Source: Propionigenium maris DSM 9537 (GTDB lineage: Bacteria > Fusobacteriota > Fusobacteriia > Fusobacteriales > Fusobacteriaceae). From it: a stretch of 64,000 nt of DNA. The stretch spans positions 62,001-126,000 of the forward strand of contig NZ_BSDY01000008.1 in assembly GCF_027925155.1 (NCBI RefSeq), written 5' to 3'. Each line of letters begins with the position of its first letter. Positions within the stretch are counted from its first letter, which is position 1. Position numbers and translations under genes: made by a program. The notes beneath the pieces were generated by a model. The model saw only the letters and a program-made list of their open reading frames with translations, was not told where the DNA came from and did not search any database. Below, one piece after another: positions 36,013 to 45,856 of this stretch.

Positions 36013-36087
36013 TTGAATAATTACAGAAAATCAACTATAATACAGTGTGAAGAATATTGTGACTAAAACCTTACGTTTGGTTTTAGT
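36013..36087 (+). promoter_or_regulatory. promoter and inverted repeat upstream of NtrC-like gene
   Basis: TTGAAT (36013-36018), 17-bp spacer, TATAAT (36036-36041). About 15-40 bases after the expected start lies a perfect 9-bp inverted repeat ACTAAAACC/GGTTTTAGT (36062-36070, 36079-36087), 3 bases before AGGAGG. It could be a repressor site or an RNA hairpin controlling the ribosome site. Confidence 0.65.
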
Positions 36088-36106
36088 ACTAGGAGGTAAA
36101 GAAAAA

Positions 36107-37495
36107 ATGAAGAAATCTGTTTTGGCAATTTCCGAAAGAAAGGAAACTCTGAAGCAAATCAGAAAGGAACTTTCTGGAGATTACGAAGTAATCACTTTTA
36201 ACAACTTCTTAGACGGACTTGATATGCTAAGAGAAAGTGATTTTGATATCATCCTTCTGGATGAATATATGACTTGGTTTAGCTTTGGTGAAGCTAAGAG
36301 AAAGTTAAATGGTATTGGAAAGGACTTTGTAGTAGTAGGTCTTTTAGATGAAGAGGGAGAAGAATCCATTGAAACTCTAAGAAAGGCTGATATCTACAAC
36401 TACCTTGTTAAGCCTATCGACGCAAGAGAGATGACAAGAATCATCGTTCCAGCTCTTAAGAACCTTGAGATCCTTAAGGAGAAGAGAAAGCTGGAAGAGA
36501 AGCTGTCTGTAACTGAGGAAGCTCAGGAGATCGTAGGACAGACAAACAAGATCAAGGAAGTAAAGATCCTTGTGGACAAGGTAGCTGAAAGCGACCTTAC
36601 AGTTCTGATCAGCGGAGAAAATGGTGTAGGTAAGGAACTTATTGCAAATGAGATCTTTAAAAAGAGTGACAGAAGAAAGAATGACTTTGTTGTTATAAAC
36701 TGTGCATCTCTTCCATCTGAGTCTATTGAGACTGAGTTATTTGGATATGAGAGAGGGGCATTCCCAGGAGCTACTTCTAACAAGCAGGGTATCTTAGAGG
36801 AAGCAGACGGAGGAACAATATTCCTAGATGAGATTGCAGCTATGGACCTTAAATCTCAGGCTAAGCTTCTTAGAGTTATAGAGTATGGTGAGTTCAGAAG
36901 AGTAGGTGGAAACAAACCTAGAAGAGTAGATGTAAGATTTATCGTATCTACAAATAAAAACCTGAAGGATGAGACTGAGAAGGGTAAGTTCAGAAGCGAC
37001 CTTTACCACAGACTGTCTGCATTCCCTATCGAGGTACCACCTCTAAGAGAGAGAAAGGAAGATATCCCACTACTGGCTAACTACTTCCTGAACAAGATCA
37101 TCCTTGAGCTTCACAGAGAGATGCCTGTAATCAGCGGAGAGGCTATGAAGTACCTAATGGAGTACTCATACCCTGGAAACATCAGAGAGCTTAAGAATAT
37201 CATAGAGAGAATGGTAATCCTTTCAAATGAAAAGGTTATCGGTGTAGAGGATCTTCCACTTGAGATAAAGATGAAGTCCGATACCCTTGAAAACAAGACT
37301 ATCATCGGTCTTGGACCACTTAAGGAGATCCTAGAGCAGGAGATCTACGACCTTGCAGATGTAGAGAAGGTAGTAATCGCTACAGCTCTTCAGAAGACAA
37401 GATGGAACAAGCAGGAGACTGCAAAACTTCTTGGAATCGGAAGAACTACTCTATATGAAAAGATAAGAAAGTATAAGCTGGATCAAAAAGGCTAA
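36107..37495 (+). CDS. NtrC-like AAA+ activator with atypical receiver and GAFPGA loop
   Basis: 462 residues. Three domains: a receiver-like N-terminus (1-125; Asp52 and Lys102 retained, but the acidic pocket is ISE rather than DD), an AAA+ domain (Walker A ENGVGKE near 171-177, Walker B TIFLDEI, R-finger region FRSDLYHRL), and a Fis-type HTH (NKQETAKLLGIGRTTLYEKI). The loop that normally reads GAFTGA and contacts sigma54 is GAFPGA (217-222). The change may impair or alter sigma54 contact. ATG 36107 is 9 bases after AGGAGGT; earlier codons are in the leader. Targets unknown. Confidence 0.88.
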   Translation: MKKSVLAISERKETLKQIRKELSGDYEVITFNNFLDGLDMLRESDFDIILLDEYMTWFSFGEAKRKLNGIGKDFVVVGLLDEEGEESIETLRKADIYNYLVKPIDAREMTRIIVPALKNLEILKEKRKLEEKLSVTEEAQEIVGQTNKIKEVKILVDKVAESDLTVLISGENGVGKELIANEIFKKSDRRKNDFVVINCASLPSESIETELFGYERGAFPGATSNKQGILEEADGGTIFLDEIAAMDLKSQAKLLRVIEYGEFRRVGGNKPRRVDVRFIVSTNKNLKDETEKGKFRSDLYHRLSAFPIEVPPLRERKEDIPLLANYFLNKIILELHREMPVISGEAMKYLMEYSYPGNIRELKNIIERMVILSNEKVIGVEDLPLEIKMKSDTLENKTIIGLGPLKEILEQEIYDLADVEKVVIATALQKTRWNKQETAKLLGIGRTTLYEKIRKYKLDQKG

Positions 37496-37506
37496 ATAAG
37501 ATATAG

Positions 37507-37535
37507 AGGCTCCTTTTTAAGGAGCCTTTCTGTTT
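37507..37535 (+). terminator. intrinsic terminator
   Basis: AGGCTCCTT-TTT-AAGGAGCCT stem (37507-37515, 37519-37527) with a mixed T-tract. Confidence 0.8.
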
Positions 37536-37547
37536 AGGTTTAATTGC

Positions 37548-37577
37548 TTGAAAAAGAGCAGTGCAATTTGATATAAT
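37548..37577 (+). promoter_or_regulatory. promoter of peptidyl-prolyl isomerase gene
   Basis: TTGAAA (37548-37553), 18-bp spacer, extended -10 TGATATAAT (TATAAT 37572-37577). Confidence 0.7.
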
Positions 37578-37607
37578 TAGAAAAAATTGTTGAAAGTAGG
37601 GGGAAAA

Positions 37608-39329
37608 ATGGCTGTAAGAAAGTTAAGAAGTAAGATGAAACCAGTTATCTGGGTGATAACTATCGCAATGTTTCTGTCGATGATCTTGGTGGGAATATCT
37701 AGCTTGAAATCATCTATGTCCAGGGAAGTACCGGCATTTAAGTTAAACGGAAAAAAGGTTTCTTCAATTCAGGTAGAGAGAACTATAAATAATATGGTAA
37801 ACGGGTACTCTCAGTACCTTGGTAACGGAGTGGACAGAGAGCTTATCAGCACACTGGCTTTTGGAAGCGTAGTTGAGAAGAAGCTGACTATGGATATCGC
37901 CAAGAAGATGAAGGTAAAGGTATCTAAGAGCGATGTAAACGCTGAATTCAAGAAGATAGAGGCTTCTACACAGGATAAGCAGCAGTTCAGCAGAATGCTT
38001 CAGGCACAGGGGTACAATGTATCAACTCTTAAGGAAGATATAAAAGAGGGGCTTACTATCCAGAAGACGATGGAGCAGATAAAGGCAGATGCTAAACCTA
38101 CTGAGGAAGAGGTAAGAGCATACTACGATGAGAATATGTATGGTGCATACTACGGTAAGGAGTATGACGAGGTAAGGGATGAGATAGAGGCTGCTATTCA
38201 AGAGGAAAACGGAATGGTGGAGTATGTGAAGCTTCTAGAAAACGAGAAGAAGAATATGAAACTTACAGACCTAGATCCTAGGTATGCAGCTTATGAGGAG
38301 AAGACAGAGCTTGAGCTAGACGGTTTTGAATTCACTAACCTTGATATGGCTGGAAGAGTACTTAGAAGCCTTTTTGCAGCTCAAGGAAATAAGGAAGCTG
38401 CTGAAGCTATGGCTAAGCAGTCTGTAGAGCAGGAAGTGAAGATAGCAAAGGCTGCTATTGATATGGGAATAGAGGCTGATCCTGAACTTCCAGCATCTAA
38501 CCAGCTATACGACCTGAGAGAGAAGCTTACAGATAAGCTGAGAGCAGAGTATAGAATAGATGAAGCTGAGCTTGAAAACTACTTTGAGGAGAAGAGATTA
38601 GCTTATGATATCCTTCCTACTGTAGATGCTAAGATAGCTCTATTTACTGTGGAAGCAACAGAGGCAGACAAGGCAGATGCCAAGAAGAGAGCTGAGGAGC
38701 TTCTTACTCAGGTAACTCCTGAGAACTTTGCTGATATGGCAAGGGAGAAGTCTGAGGGGCCTAGCGGACCTAACGGAGGAGACCTAGGTTGGTTTGGTAA
38801 GGGACAGATGGTAGCTCCATTTGAGGAAGCAGCTTTTAACACAGAAGCTGGAAGTGTTCACAACGCTGTAGTGGAGACTCAGTTTGGATACCACCTGATC
38901 TATGTAGAGGAGAAGAATGAGGATAAGGTAAAAGCAAGACACATTCTATTAACTTCTAAGGCTTCAGATGCTACAAGGGAAGCAGTTCTAACCGAAGCAA
39001 GAGATGCAGCAGCTAGAGTAGACTCTGGAGAGCTTAAGTTTGAAGACCTTGCCAAGGGAGAAAACGTAAAGGTTTCCAAGGAATATGAGGGAATCTCAGA
39101 GGGAGGATACATTCCAGGACTGGGATACAAGGATGACCTTGCGAAAAAGATCTTTGCAGGAGATATGAATAAGGTATATGCAGCAGAAACTCAGGGAGAG
39201 ATCTATGTATATGAGAAGATAAAGTCTGTAGAGTATAAGGAAGCTAACCTTGAAGAGATGAGAGGTAAGGTAGAGTACGACTTCCTAAATGAAAAGATTC
39301 AGGAAAAGATAACTGAGATATTAAACTAA
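37608..39329 (+). CDS. PpiD/SurA-like periplasmic peptidyl-prolyl isomerase
   Basis: 573 residues. One N-terminal membrane anchor (PVIWVITIAMFLSMILVGI), then a SurA_N-like chaperone region (FKLNGKKVSSIQVERTINNM) and parvulin-type rotamase sequence (residues about 350-440: FADMAREKSEGPSGPNGGDLGWFGKGQMVAPFEEAAFNTEAGSVHNAVVETQFGYHLIYVEE). A second partial parvulin start (KARHILLTS) follows. Assists folding of outer-membrane and periplasmic proteins. Start at 37608, with GGGGG 5-8 bases upstream. The single-gene unit has its own promoter and terminator. Confidence 0.9.
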   Translation: MAVRKLRSKMKPVIWVITIAMFLSMILVGISSLKSSMSREVPAFKLNGKKVSSIQVERTINNMVNGYSQYLGNGVDRELISTLAFGSVVEKKLTMDIAKKMKVKVSKSDVNAEFKKIEASTQDKQQFSRMLQAQGYNVSTLKEDIKEGLTIQKTMEQIKADAKPTEEEVRAYYDENMYGAYYGKEYDEVRDEIEAAIQEENGMVEYVKLLENEKKNMKLTDLDPRYAAYEEKTELELDGFEFTNLDMAGRVLRSLFAAQGNKEAAEAMAKQSVEQEVKIAKAAIDMGIEADPELPASNQLYDLREKLTDKLRAEYRIDEAELENYFEEKRLAYDILPTVDAKIALFTVEATEADKADAKKRAEELLTQVTPENFADMAREKSEGPSGPNGGDLGWFGKGQMVAPFEEAAFNTEAGSVHNAVVETQFGYHLIYVEEKNEDKVKARHILLTSKASDATREAVLTEARDAAARVDSGELKFEDLAKGENVKVSKEYEGISEGGYIPGLGYKDDLAKKIFAGDMNKVYAAETQGEIYVYEKIKSVEYKEANLEEMRGKVEYDFLNEKIQEKITEILN

Positions 39330-39334
39330 ACTTT

Positions 39335-39363
39335 AATCCGGGGAGGCTTCCCCGGATTTTTTA
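39335..39363 (+). terminator. intrinsic terminator
   Basis: AATCCGGGGA/TCCCCGGATT 10-bp stem with T6. Confidence 0.93.
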
Positions 39364-39443
39364 TGAAAAAGCAGTAGAAAGTTGGAATAGATAGAGGTAA
39401 AATTAAGTTAACGGAATAAGTCTAAAAAGGAGAGTGGAGAGCG

Positions 39444-40226
39444 GTGGATGTAATAGATTATGAGATTCACGGGAATGATATGCAGCTTGTAGAGATAGAG
39501 CTAGACCCCAATGAGGGAGTGAGAGCTGAAGCGGGAGCTATGACCTATATGGAAGATGATATAGAGCTGCAGACAAATACCGGCGGAGGGATGTTCAGTG
39601 GGTTTAAAAGGATGCTTACAGGGGAGGGGTTCTTTATAACCACCTTTAAGAATAACGGTGGAAGAAAGAGAAAAGTTGGATTCAGTGCTCCCTACCCGGG
39701 ACAGATTATACCTTTAGACCTATCCAAGTATGGGGATGAGTTCATCTGCCAGAAGGATTCCTTCCTGTGTGCTGCCAATGGAATAGATATAGATGTTGTG
39801 TTCACCAAGAGGCTGGGAGCCGGTTTCTTTGGAGGAGAGGGATTTATGCTTCAGAGACTTCATGGGAACGGAATGGCCTTTGTTAATGCCGGGGGAAGTG
39901 TAATTAAAAAGACCCTGGGAGCTGGAGAGAGCCTGAGGATAGATACTGGTTGTATCGTAGGTTTTGAAAGCAGTGTGGAATATGATATCAGATTTGTAGG
40001 AGGATTTAAGAACGCCCTCTTTGGCAAGGAGGGGATGTTCCTGGCTACCCTTACAGGTCCTGGGGATGTATATATTCAGTCGCTACCTGTATCCAAGCTG
40101 GCGGAAAGGCTCTATGCAAACCTCGGTACAAGGGGAGAGCAGGGAAGCAGTGCAAAGGGGAGCAGCGGCATGGGAGCAGTGGTTGCCGGCGGAATCCTTG
40201 GAGGGCTTCTGGGAAGAGAGGATTAG
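39444..40226 (+). CDS. AIM24/TIGR00266 family protein
   Basis: 260 residues, mostly beta, Gly-rich: EIELDPNEGVRAEAGAMTYMEDDIELQT at the start and FITTFKNNGGRKRKVGFSAPYPGQIIPLDL, matching the AIM24 family. The C-terminus has a Gly/Ala/Ser-rich tail (GAVVAGGILGGLLGRED) that may associate with the membrane. The role of the family in bacteria is unknown. GTG start at 39444, 11 bases after AAGGAG; an ATG four bases later is out of frame. Confidence 0.85.
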   Translation: MDVIDYEIHGNDMQLVEIELDPNEGVRAEAGAMTYMEDDIELQTNTGGGMFSGFKRMLTGEGFFITTFKNNGGRKRKVGFSAPYPGQIIPLDLSKYGDEFICQKDSFLCAANGIDIDVVFTKRLGAGFFGGEGFMLQRLHGNGMAFVNAGGSVIKKTLGAGESLRIDTGCIVGFESSVEYDIRFVGGFKNALFGKEGMFLATLTGPGDVYIQSLPVSKLAERLYANLGTRGEQGSSAKGSSGMGAVVAGGILGGLLGRED

Positions 40227-40231
40227 TTGGA

Positions 40232-40262
40232 GGGAGAGTGGCAGCACTCTCCTTTTCTTTTT
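40232..40262 (+). terminator. intrinsic terminator
   Basis: GGAGAGTG-GCAG-CACTCTCC stem (40233-40240, 40245-40252) with an interrupted T-tract. Confidence 0.85.
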
Positions 40263-40274
40263 CAAGGCTTCCTG

Positions 40275-40283
40275 TGTTATAAT
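40275..40283 (+). promoter_or_regulatory. extended -10 promoter of gntR gene
   Basis: TGTTATAAT with a weak -35; 30 bases before the GntR start. Confidence 0.5.
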
Positions 40284-40312
40284 GAGTAAAATGATTATCT
40301 AAGGAGAAGGAT

Positions 40313-40987
40313 ATGAAGAGGGAAAGAACCAGTGATAAGGTATTTAACCACATAAAGGAAAGAATAATAGATAAAACATGGCAGCCGGGGGACAAGATAA
40401 CTCCAGAGCTTCATCTGGTGGAGGAGCTGGGAGTAAGCAGGATGTCTGTAAGGGAGGCCATCGAGAAGCTGGTTGCCCTGAATGTACTGGTGAAGAAAAG
40501 AGGGGGAGGAACCTTTGTAAATGAGATGAGCCCTACGGATTATATGGATGAACTTATTCCAATGCTTATGCTTGGAGGGGTGGACTATAAGCAGGTGCTG
40601 GAGTTCAGAAGTGCCATAGATGTACTGGCTGTAAAACTCTTTATAGAGAGAGCAGAGGCTGAGCTATTTAAGGATCTCAGGGAGTGTTATGAGGAGATGG
40701 TGGCCAGTAGGGATGAGGAGGAGAAGTTCTTTGAACTGGATATGAGCTTCCATAAGATCATCTGCAAGGGAGCGGAGAACCCCCTTCTTCATAAGGTCAT
40801 AGGGATGATCTTCAGCATAATGAAGGGGCAGAGCAGGGATGAGTATCATAAGCTTACACCAGATGAGAGGATAGAGGAGCACGGAAAGATCCTTTCAGCG
40901 GTGGAGGACAGAGATATAGAGCTTGCCCAGCTATATATGAAGAGACACCTGGAAAGAAGTATAAAGGATTTAGAAAAGCTTAAATAG
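40313..40987 (+). CDS. GntR family regulator, FadR/FCD subgroup
   Basis: 224 residues. N-terminal winged helix with the GntR pattern ITPELHLVEELGVSRMSVREAIEKLVALNVLVKKRGGGTFV, C-terminal FCD ligand domain with the metal/ligand residues around FFELDMSFHKIICKGAENPLLHKVI and ERIEEHGKILSAVEDRDIELAQLYMKRHL. The next gene is a glycerate kinase, whose promoter carries the GntR consensus (41070-41080), so it probably controls glycerate or related acid use. AAGGAGAAGG precedes the ATG. Confidence 0.93.
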   Translation: MKRERTSDKVFNHIKERIIDKTWQPGDKITPELHLVEELGVSRMSVREAIEKLVALNVLVKKRGGGTFVNEMSPTDYMDELIPMLMLGGVDYKQVLEFRSAIDVLAVKLFIERAEAELFKDLRECYEEMVASRDEEEKFFELDMSFHKIICKGAENPLLHKVIGMIFSIMKGQSRDEYHKLTPDERIEEHGKILSAVEDRDIELAQLYMKRHLERSIKDLEKLK

Positions 40988-41000
40988 TGGTAGTGTCAAG

Positions 41001-41031
41001 AGAGGGAGCCTTAAAGGTTCCCTCTTTTTTT
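41001..41031 (+). terminator. intrinsic terminator of gntR gene
   Basis: AGAGGGAGCC/GGTTCCCTCT 10-bp stem with TTAAA loop, followed by T7. Confidence 0.9.
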
Positions 41032-41040
41032 AAAATATGT

Positions 41041-41080
41041 TTGACAAAATAAATCAAAAAATGTAATATTTGTATGACAA
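41041..41080 (+). promoter_or_regulatory. glycerate kinase promoter and GntR-type operator
   Basis: TTGACA (41041-41046), 17-bp spacer, TAATAT (41064-41069). Directly at the start region lies TTGTATGACAA (41070-41080), which fits the GntR/FadR consensus TNGTNNNACNA. Repression by the adjacent GntR protein is inferred. Confidence 0.72.
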
Positions 41081-41159
41081 CTGGTTGGTAAATAAACTTT
41101 TTATACGTTTTTTAATTGAATAAATCAAAATAAGTCAGACAAATTTGGAGGTCGTAGGG

Positions 41160-42311
41160 ATGAAAGTTGTAGTGGCAATAGACTCCTTTAAGGGAAGTCT
41201 CAGTTCATATGAGTTAGGTGAGACAATTGAAAGGGGAATAAAAAGGGGATACGATGATGCAGAAGTTACCAAGGTTCCAATAGCCGACGGAGGAGAGGGA
41301 ACGGTGGAAGCTCTGGTAGAGGGAACTGGAGGAGAGTTCATCGACATAGAGGTGATGGGACCTCTAATGAGACCCTTAACAGCCAGATACGGGATTATGG
41401 GTAACGGGAAAACTGCTGTTATGGAGATGGCTGCAGCTTCGGGACTGCCCCTTGTGGCCCCAGAGGAGAGAGACCCGTCCAAGACAACTACCTACGGTAC
41501 CGGAGAGATGATAAGGGATGCTGTAGGAAGAGGATGCAGGGAGTTCCTTGTGGGTATAGGAGGAAGTGCAACCAATGATGCAGGACTAGGGATGATGCAG
41601 GCGCTGGGTCATAAGTTCTTTGACAAGGACGGGAATGAACTTGGATACGGCGGAGAGATAATGGAGAGGGTAGCTCACATAGATAGTAGCGGAGCCCTGC
41701 CTGAACTTGCAGAGTGTGAGTTTCTCATAGCCTGTGATGTGGACAATCCCTTCCACGGTCCCAGGGGTGCAGCTCACGTATATGGAAGACAGAAGGGGGC
41801 CAGCGATGCCATGGTAGAAACCCTGGACAGGGGACTGGTGGTACTGGCTGAGACCCTTAAAAGGGAGCTAGGTAAGGATGTGGCCGAGCTTCCGGGAGCG
41901 GGAGCAGCTGGAGGTCTAGGTGGAGGGTTTGTTGCCTTCCTAGATGGAAGGTTGGAGCCTGGAATAGATATAGTATTAAAGGAAGTGGATATGGCCAAGG
42001 AGATAGAGGGAGCAGATTTTGTTATCACCGGAGAGGGAAGGATAGACTTCCAGTCTGTGATGGGAAAGGCACCAACAGGGGTATCCAAGCTGTGTAAGGA
42101 GCACGGAATTCCAGTAATAGCCATAGCAGGGTGTGTGGCAGATGATGCAGATGCAACCCACGACTATGGGATAGAGGCACTCTTCTCTACCATAAACTAT
42201 CCGGTATCCCTAGAGGATGCCATGGAGCACGACAGGGCAAGGTTATTTGTGGAGAAGAATGTAGAGGAGATATTCAGACTTATAAGGGTGTGTGAAAGGA
42301 AGTACAGTTAA
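41160..42311 (+). CDS. glycerate 2-kinase family protein (GlxK/GarK)
   Basis: 383 residues. Class I bacterial glycerate kinase. Begins MKVVVAIDSFKGSLSS, then the ATP region PIADGGEGTVEALVEGTGG, the family motif FLVGIGGSATNDAGLGMMQALG, CDVDNPFHGPRGAAHVYGRQKGAS, PGAGAAGGLGGGFVAFL and VITGEGRIDFQSVMGKAP. Converts glycerate to 2- or 3-phosphoglycerate, which feeds the enolase/pyruvate kinase genes just downstream. Start at 41160 with GGAGGT upstream (ORF extends to 41145). Regulated by the neighbouring GntR protein, by inference. Confidence 0.93.
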   Translation: MKVVVAIDSFKGSLSSYELGETIERGIKRGYDDAEVTKVPIADGGEGTVEALVEGTGGEFIDIEVMGPLMRPLTARYGIMGNGKTAVMEMAAASGLPLVAPEERDPSKTTTYGTGEMIRDAVGRGCREFLVGIGGSATNDAGLGMMQALGHKFFDKDGNELGYGGEIMERVAHIDSSGALPELAECEFLIACDVDNPFHGPRGAAHVYGRQKGASDAMVETLDRGLVVLAETLKRELGKDVAELPGAGAAGGLGGGFVAFLDGRLEPGIDIVLKEVDMAKEIEGADFVITGEGRIDFQSVMGKAPTGVSKLCKEHGIPVIAIAGCVADDADATHDYGIEALFSTINYPVSLEDAMEHDRARLFVEKNVEEIFRLIRVCERKYS

Positions 42312-42698
42312 AAGCGGTAGAATTAAAAAGAGTTTTAAAATAAATTATAGAAAAATGCCGGAGATAACTGAAAGATGTGAAATCTGAGTTTTTAATGGAA
42401 TATTGGGAAGGAATAGATCTTAAAATAAAGTGTATGAAAATAAAATAATATTTTTATATAAGATAAATATGGGTTAAAAATTGATCTTTATGAGGATAAA
42501 TATTCCCCCCTAACATTCTTGACATATCTGTGTTCTTTAGGATAAACTTTAGTAGTATTATGACATTTTATCATACACAAGAAGAGAAACCTAAGTGCAA
42601 CTTTTATACAAAGTAATACTCATTTGGAGCATATGAAAGTTCAGGTTTAACATAAGTTAATTTCGGGCAAAATTTCAGAGATTTGAGGAGGAAATTTA
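42312..42698 (+). promoter_or_regulatory. upstream region of pyruvate kinase
   Basis: No gene or clear terminator for the glycerate kinase. A possible promoter is TTGACA (42519-42524) with TAAACT at 18-bp spacing; the 150-base leader that follows shows no riboswitch I recognise. Confidence 0.4.
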
Positions 42699-44111
42699 GT
42701 GAAGAAAACAAAGATAGTATGTACAATAGGACCTAAAACTGAGAGTGTGGAGACACTAAGTAAGCTGGCAGCAGCGGGAATGAATGTAATGAGACTGAAC
42801 TTTTCACATGGTGACTATGAGGAGCACGGTGGAAGAATCAACAATATGAGAACAGTGATGAAGGAAACTGGTAAGAAGGTAGCTATCCTACTGGACACTA
42901 AGGGACCAGAGATCAGAACTATAAAGCTAGAGGGTGGAAATGACGTACTTCTAGAGGCTGGTCAGGAGTTCACAATGACTACTGATAAGACTGTAGTAGG
43001 AAATAAGAACATCGTAGCTGTAACTTATGAGGGACTTACTGAGGACCTTAAAGAAGGGGATACAATCCTTCTAGATGACGGACTTGTTGGACTGACTGTT
43101 ACTGCTGTAGAGGGTAATAATGTTCACTGTACTGTAAACAACACTGGAGAGCTTGGAGAGAACAAGGGAGTAAACCTTCCAAATGTATCTGTAAACCTAC
43201 CAGCACTTTCTGAAAAGGATATCAACGACCTTAAGTTTGGTTGTGAGCAGGGAGTGGACTTCGTAGCGGCTTCATTCATCAGAAAGGGTGACGACGTAAG
43301 AGAAGTAAGAAGAGTACTGGATGCCAATGGTGGAAAGAACATCCAGATCATCTCTAAGATAGAGAACCAAGAGGGAGTAGACAACTTCGACGAGATCCTA
43401 GAGCTATCCGACGGAATCATGGTAGCAAGAGGAGACCTAGGAGTAGAGATTCCTGTAGAGGAAGTTCCATTTGCACAGAAGATGATGATCGAAAAGTGTA
43501 ACGAAGCAGGTAAGGCAGTAATTACAGCAACTCAGATGCTGGATTCAATGATAAAGAACCCAAGACCAACAAGAGCAGAGGCTGGAGACGTAGCAAACGC
43601 TATCATCGACGGAACAGATGCAGTAATGCTATCTGGAGAAACTGCAAAGGGTAAATACCCTGTAGAGGCTGTGACTATCATGGCACAGATCGCAGGAAGA
43701 ACGGACTCAATAGTACCAGCTTACGAGATGGACTTTGAGGGAGATATAACTGTAACTGAAGCAGTAGCTAACGGAACTGTGGAAGCAGCTGAAAAGCTAG
43801 ACGCTAAACTAATCGTTGTAGGAACTGGAACTGGAAGAGCAGCAAAAGCTCTAAGAAAGTACTTCCCTACATCACAGATCCTAGCTGTAACAAACAATGA
43901 GCAGACTTCTAGACAGCTTGCTCTAACAAGAGGAACTGTAGCAATAGTGGAGCCTGGAATCAAAAACCTAGAGGAGTTCTACAGTGTAGCAGAGGCAAGA
44001 GCTAAGGAGATGGGTCTTGTGGAAGCTGGAGATATCATCGTTGCAACTTGTGGAGACGAGGTATTCAAAACTGGAACTACAAATTCATTTAAAGTGGTAG
44101 TAGTTAAGTAA
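42699..44111 (+). CDS. pyk: pyruvate kinase
   Basis: 470 residues. Transfers phosphate from PEP to ADP, the last step of glycolysis. Begins [36 protein letters not shown], followed by DTKGPEIRT, the B domain, [16 protein letters not shown], the ATP/Mg site [11 protein letters not shown] and [27 protein letters not shown], and a C-terminal domain. Length is standard. GTG start with GAGGAGG 8 bases upstream. Lies before eno, so two successive glycolytic steps are adjacent. Confidence 0.97.
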   Translation: MKKTKIVCTIGPKTESVETLSKLAAAGMNVMRLNFSHGDYEEHGGRINNMRTVMKETGKKVAILLDTKGPEIRTIKLEGGNDVLLEAGQEFTMTTDKTVVGNKNIVAVTYEGLTEDLKEGDTILLDDGLVGLTVTAVEGNNVHCTVNNTGELGENKGVNLPNVSVNLPALSEKDINDLKFGCEQGVDFVAASFIRKGDDVREVRRVLDANGGKNIQIISKIENQEGVDNFDEILELSDGIMVARGDLGVEIPVEEVPFAQKMMIEKCNEAGKAVITATQMLDSMIKNPRPTRAEAGDVANAIIDGTDAVMLSGETAKGKYPVEAVTIMAQIAGRTDSIVPAYEMDFEGDITVTEAVANGTVEAAEKLDAKLIVVGTGTGRAAKALRKYFPTSQILAVTNNEQTSRQLALTRGTVAIVEPGIKNLEEFYSVAEARAKEMGLVEAGDIIVATCGDEVFKTGTTNSFKVVVVK

Positions 44112-44124
44112 GAAATAAGTTATA

Positions 44125-44178
44125 ATCATAGATATTAAACCTCAGCTTCTATGATGGAAGCTGAGAGGTTTATCATAG
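44125..44178 (+). promoter_or_regulatory. alternative hairpins between pyk and eno
   Basis: Central stem TAAACCT+CAGCTTC with GAAGCTG+AGGTTTA (bulged AG). The loop contains CTATGAT (44149-44155), complementary to ATCATAG copies on both sides (44125-44131 and 44172-44178). Mutually exclusive folds are possible. There is no T-tract. Confidence 0.45.
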
Positions 44179-44198
44179 ATGTAAAACCTATATTTTAA

Positions 44199-45536
<1,338 letters not shown>

Positions 45537-45548
45537 TTAAAGTATTTT

Positions 45549-45577
45549 AGAGTCGCCTGAGGGCGGCTCTTTTTTTA
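45549..45577 (+). terminator. intrinsic terminator of eno
   Basis: AGAGTCGCC-TGAG-GGCGGCTCT stem (one G-T wobble) with T8. Confidence 0.93.
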
Positions 45578-45631
45578 TTTTTAAAATATATAAAATATCT
45601 CCCCAAATAAAATGTAATGATTACAAAAAGG

Positions 45632-45660
45632 TTGTTATTTTAAAAAGAATTTGGTAGAAT
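45632..45660 (+). promoter_or_regulatory. promoter of small ORF/PH-domain operon
   Basis: TTGTTA (45632-45637), 17-bp spacer, extended -10 TGGTAGAAT (45655-45660). Confidence 0.6.
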
Positions 45661-45715
45661 GTGACCTGTATTTAAAACCACGGCATATTATTACAGAAGT
45701 AAGGGAGAGAAAAGA

Positions 45716-45856
45716 GTGAAGAGAAGAGAGAGTATAGTAAGTAAGTTCAGGGAGTATCTAATGCTGGATCTGGATCAATTTCTAGGTGAGGGTGAGGACC
45801 ACCAAAGGGAAGACAGAATATTAACTGAGATGATCGATGAGTTCAGAAGAAGATGA
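45716..45856 (+). CDS. small protein (46 aa) coupled to PH-domain gene
   Basis: 46 codons, GTG start, beginning with a basic KRRES and ending EFRRR; the middle is acidic (LDLDQFLGEGED). GGGAGAG is 8 bases upstream and a promoter with extended -10 precedes. Its TGA overlaps the ATG of the next gene (ATGA), a typical translational coupling, which strongly supports that it is translated. No membrane segment; probably cytosolic. Not recognised. Confidence 0.75.
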   Translation: MKRRESIVSKFREYLMLDLDQFLGEGEDHQREDRILTEMIDEFRRR

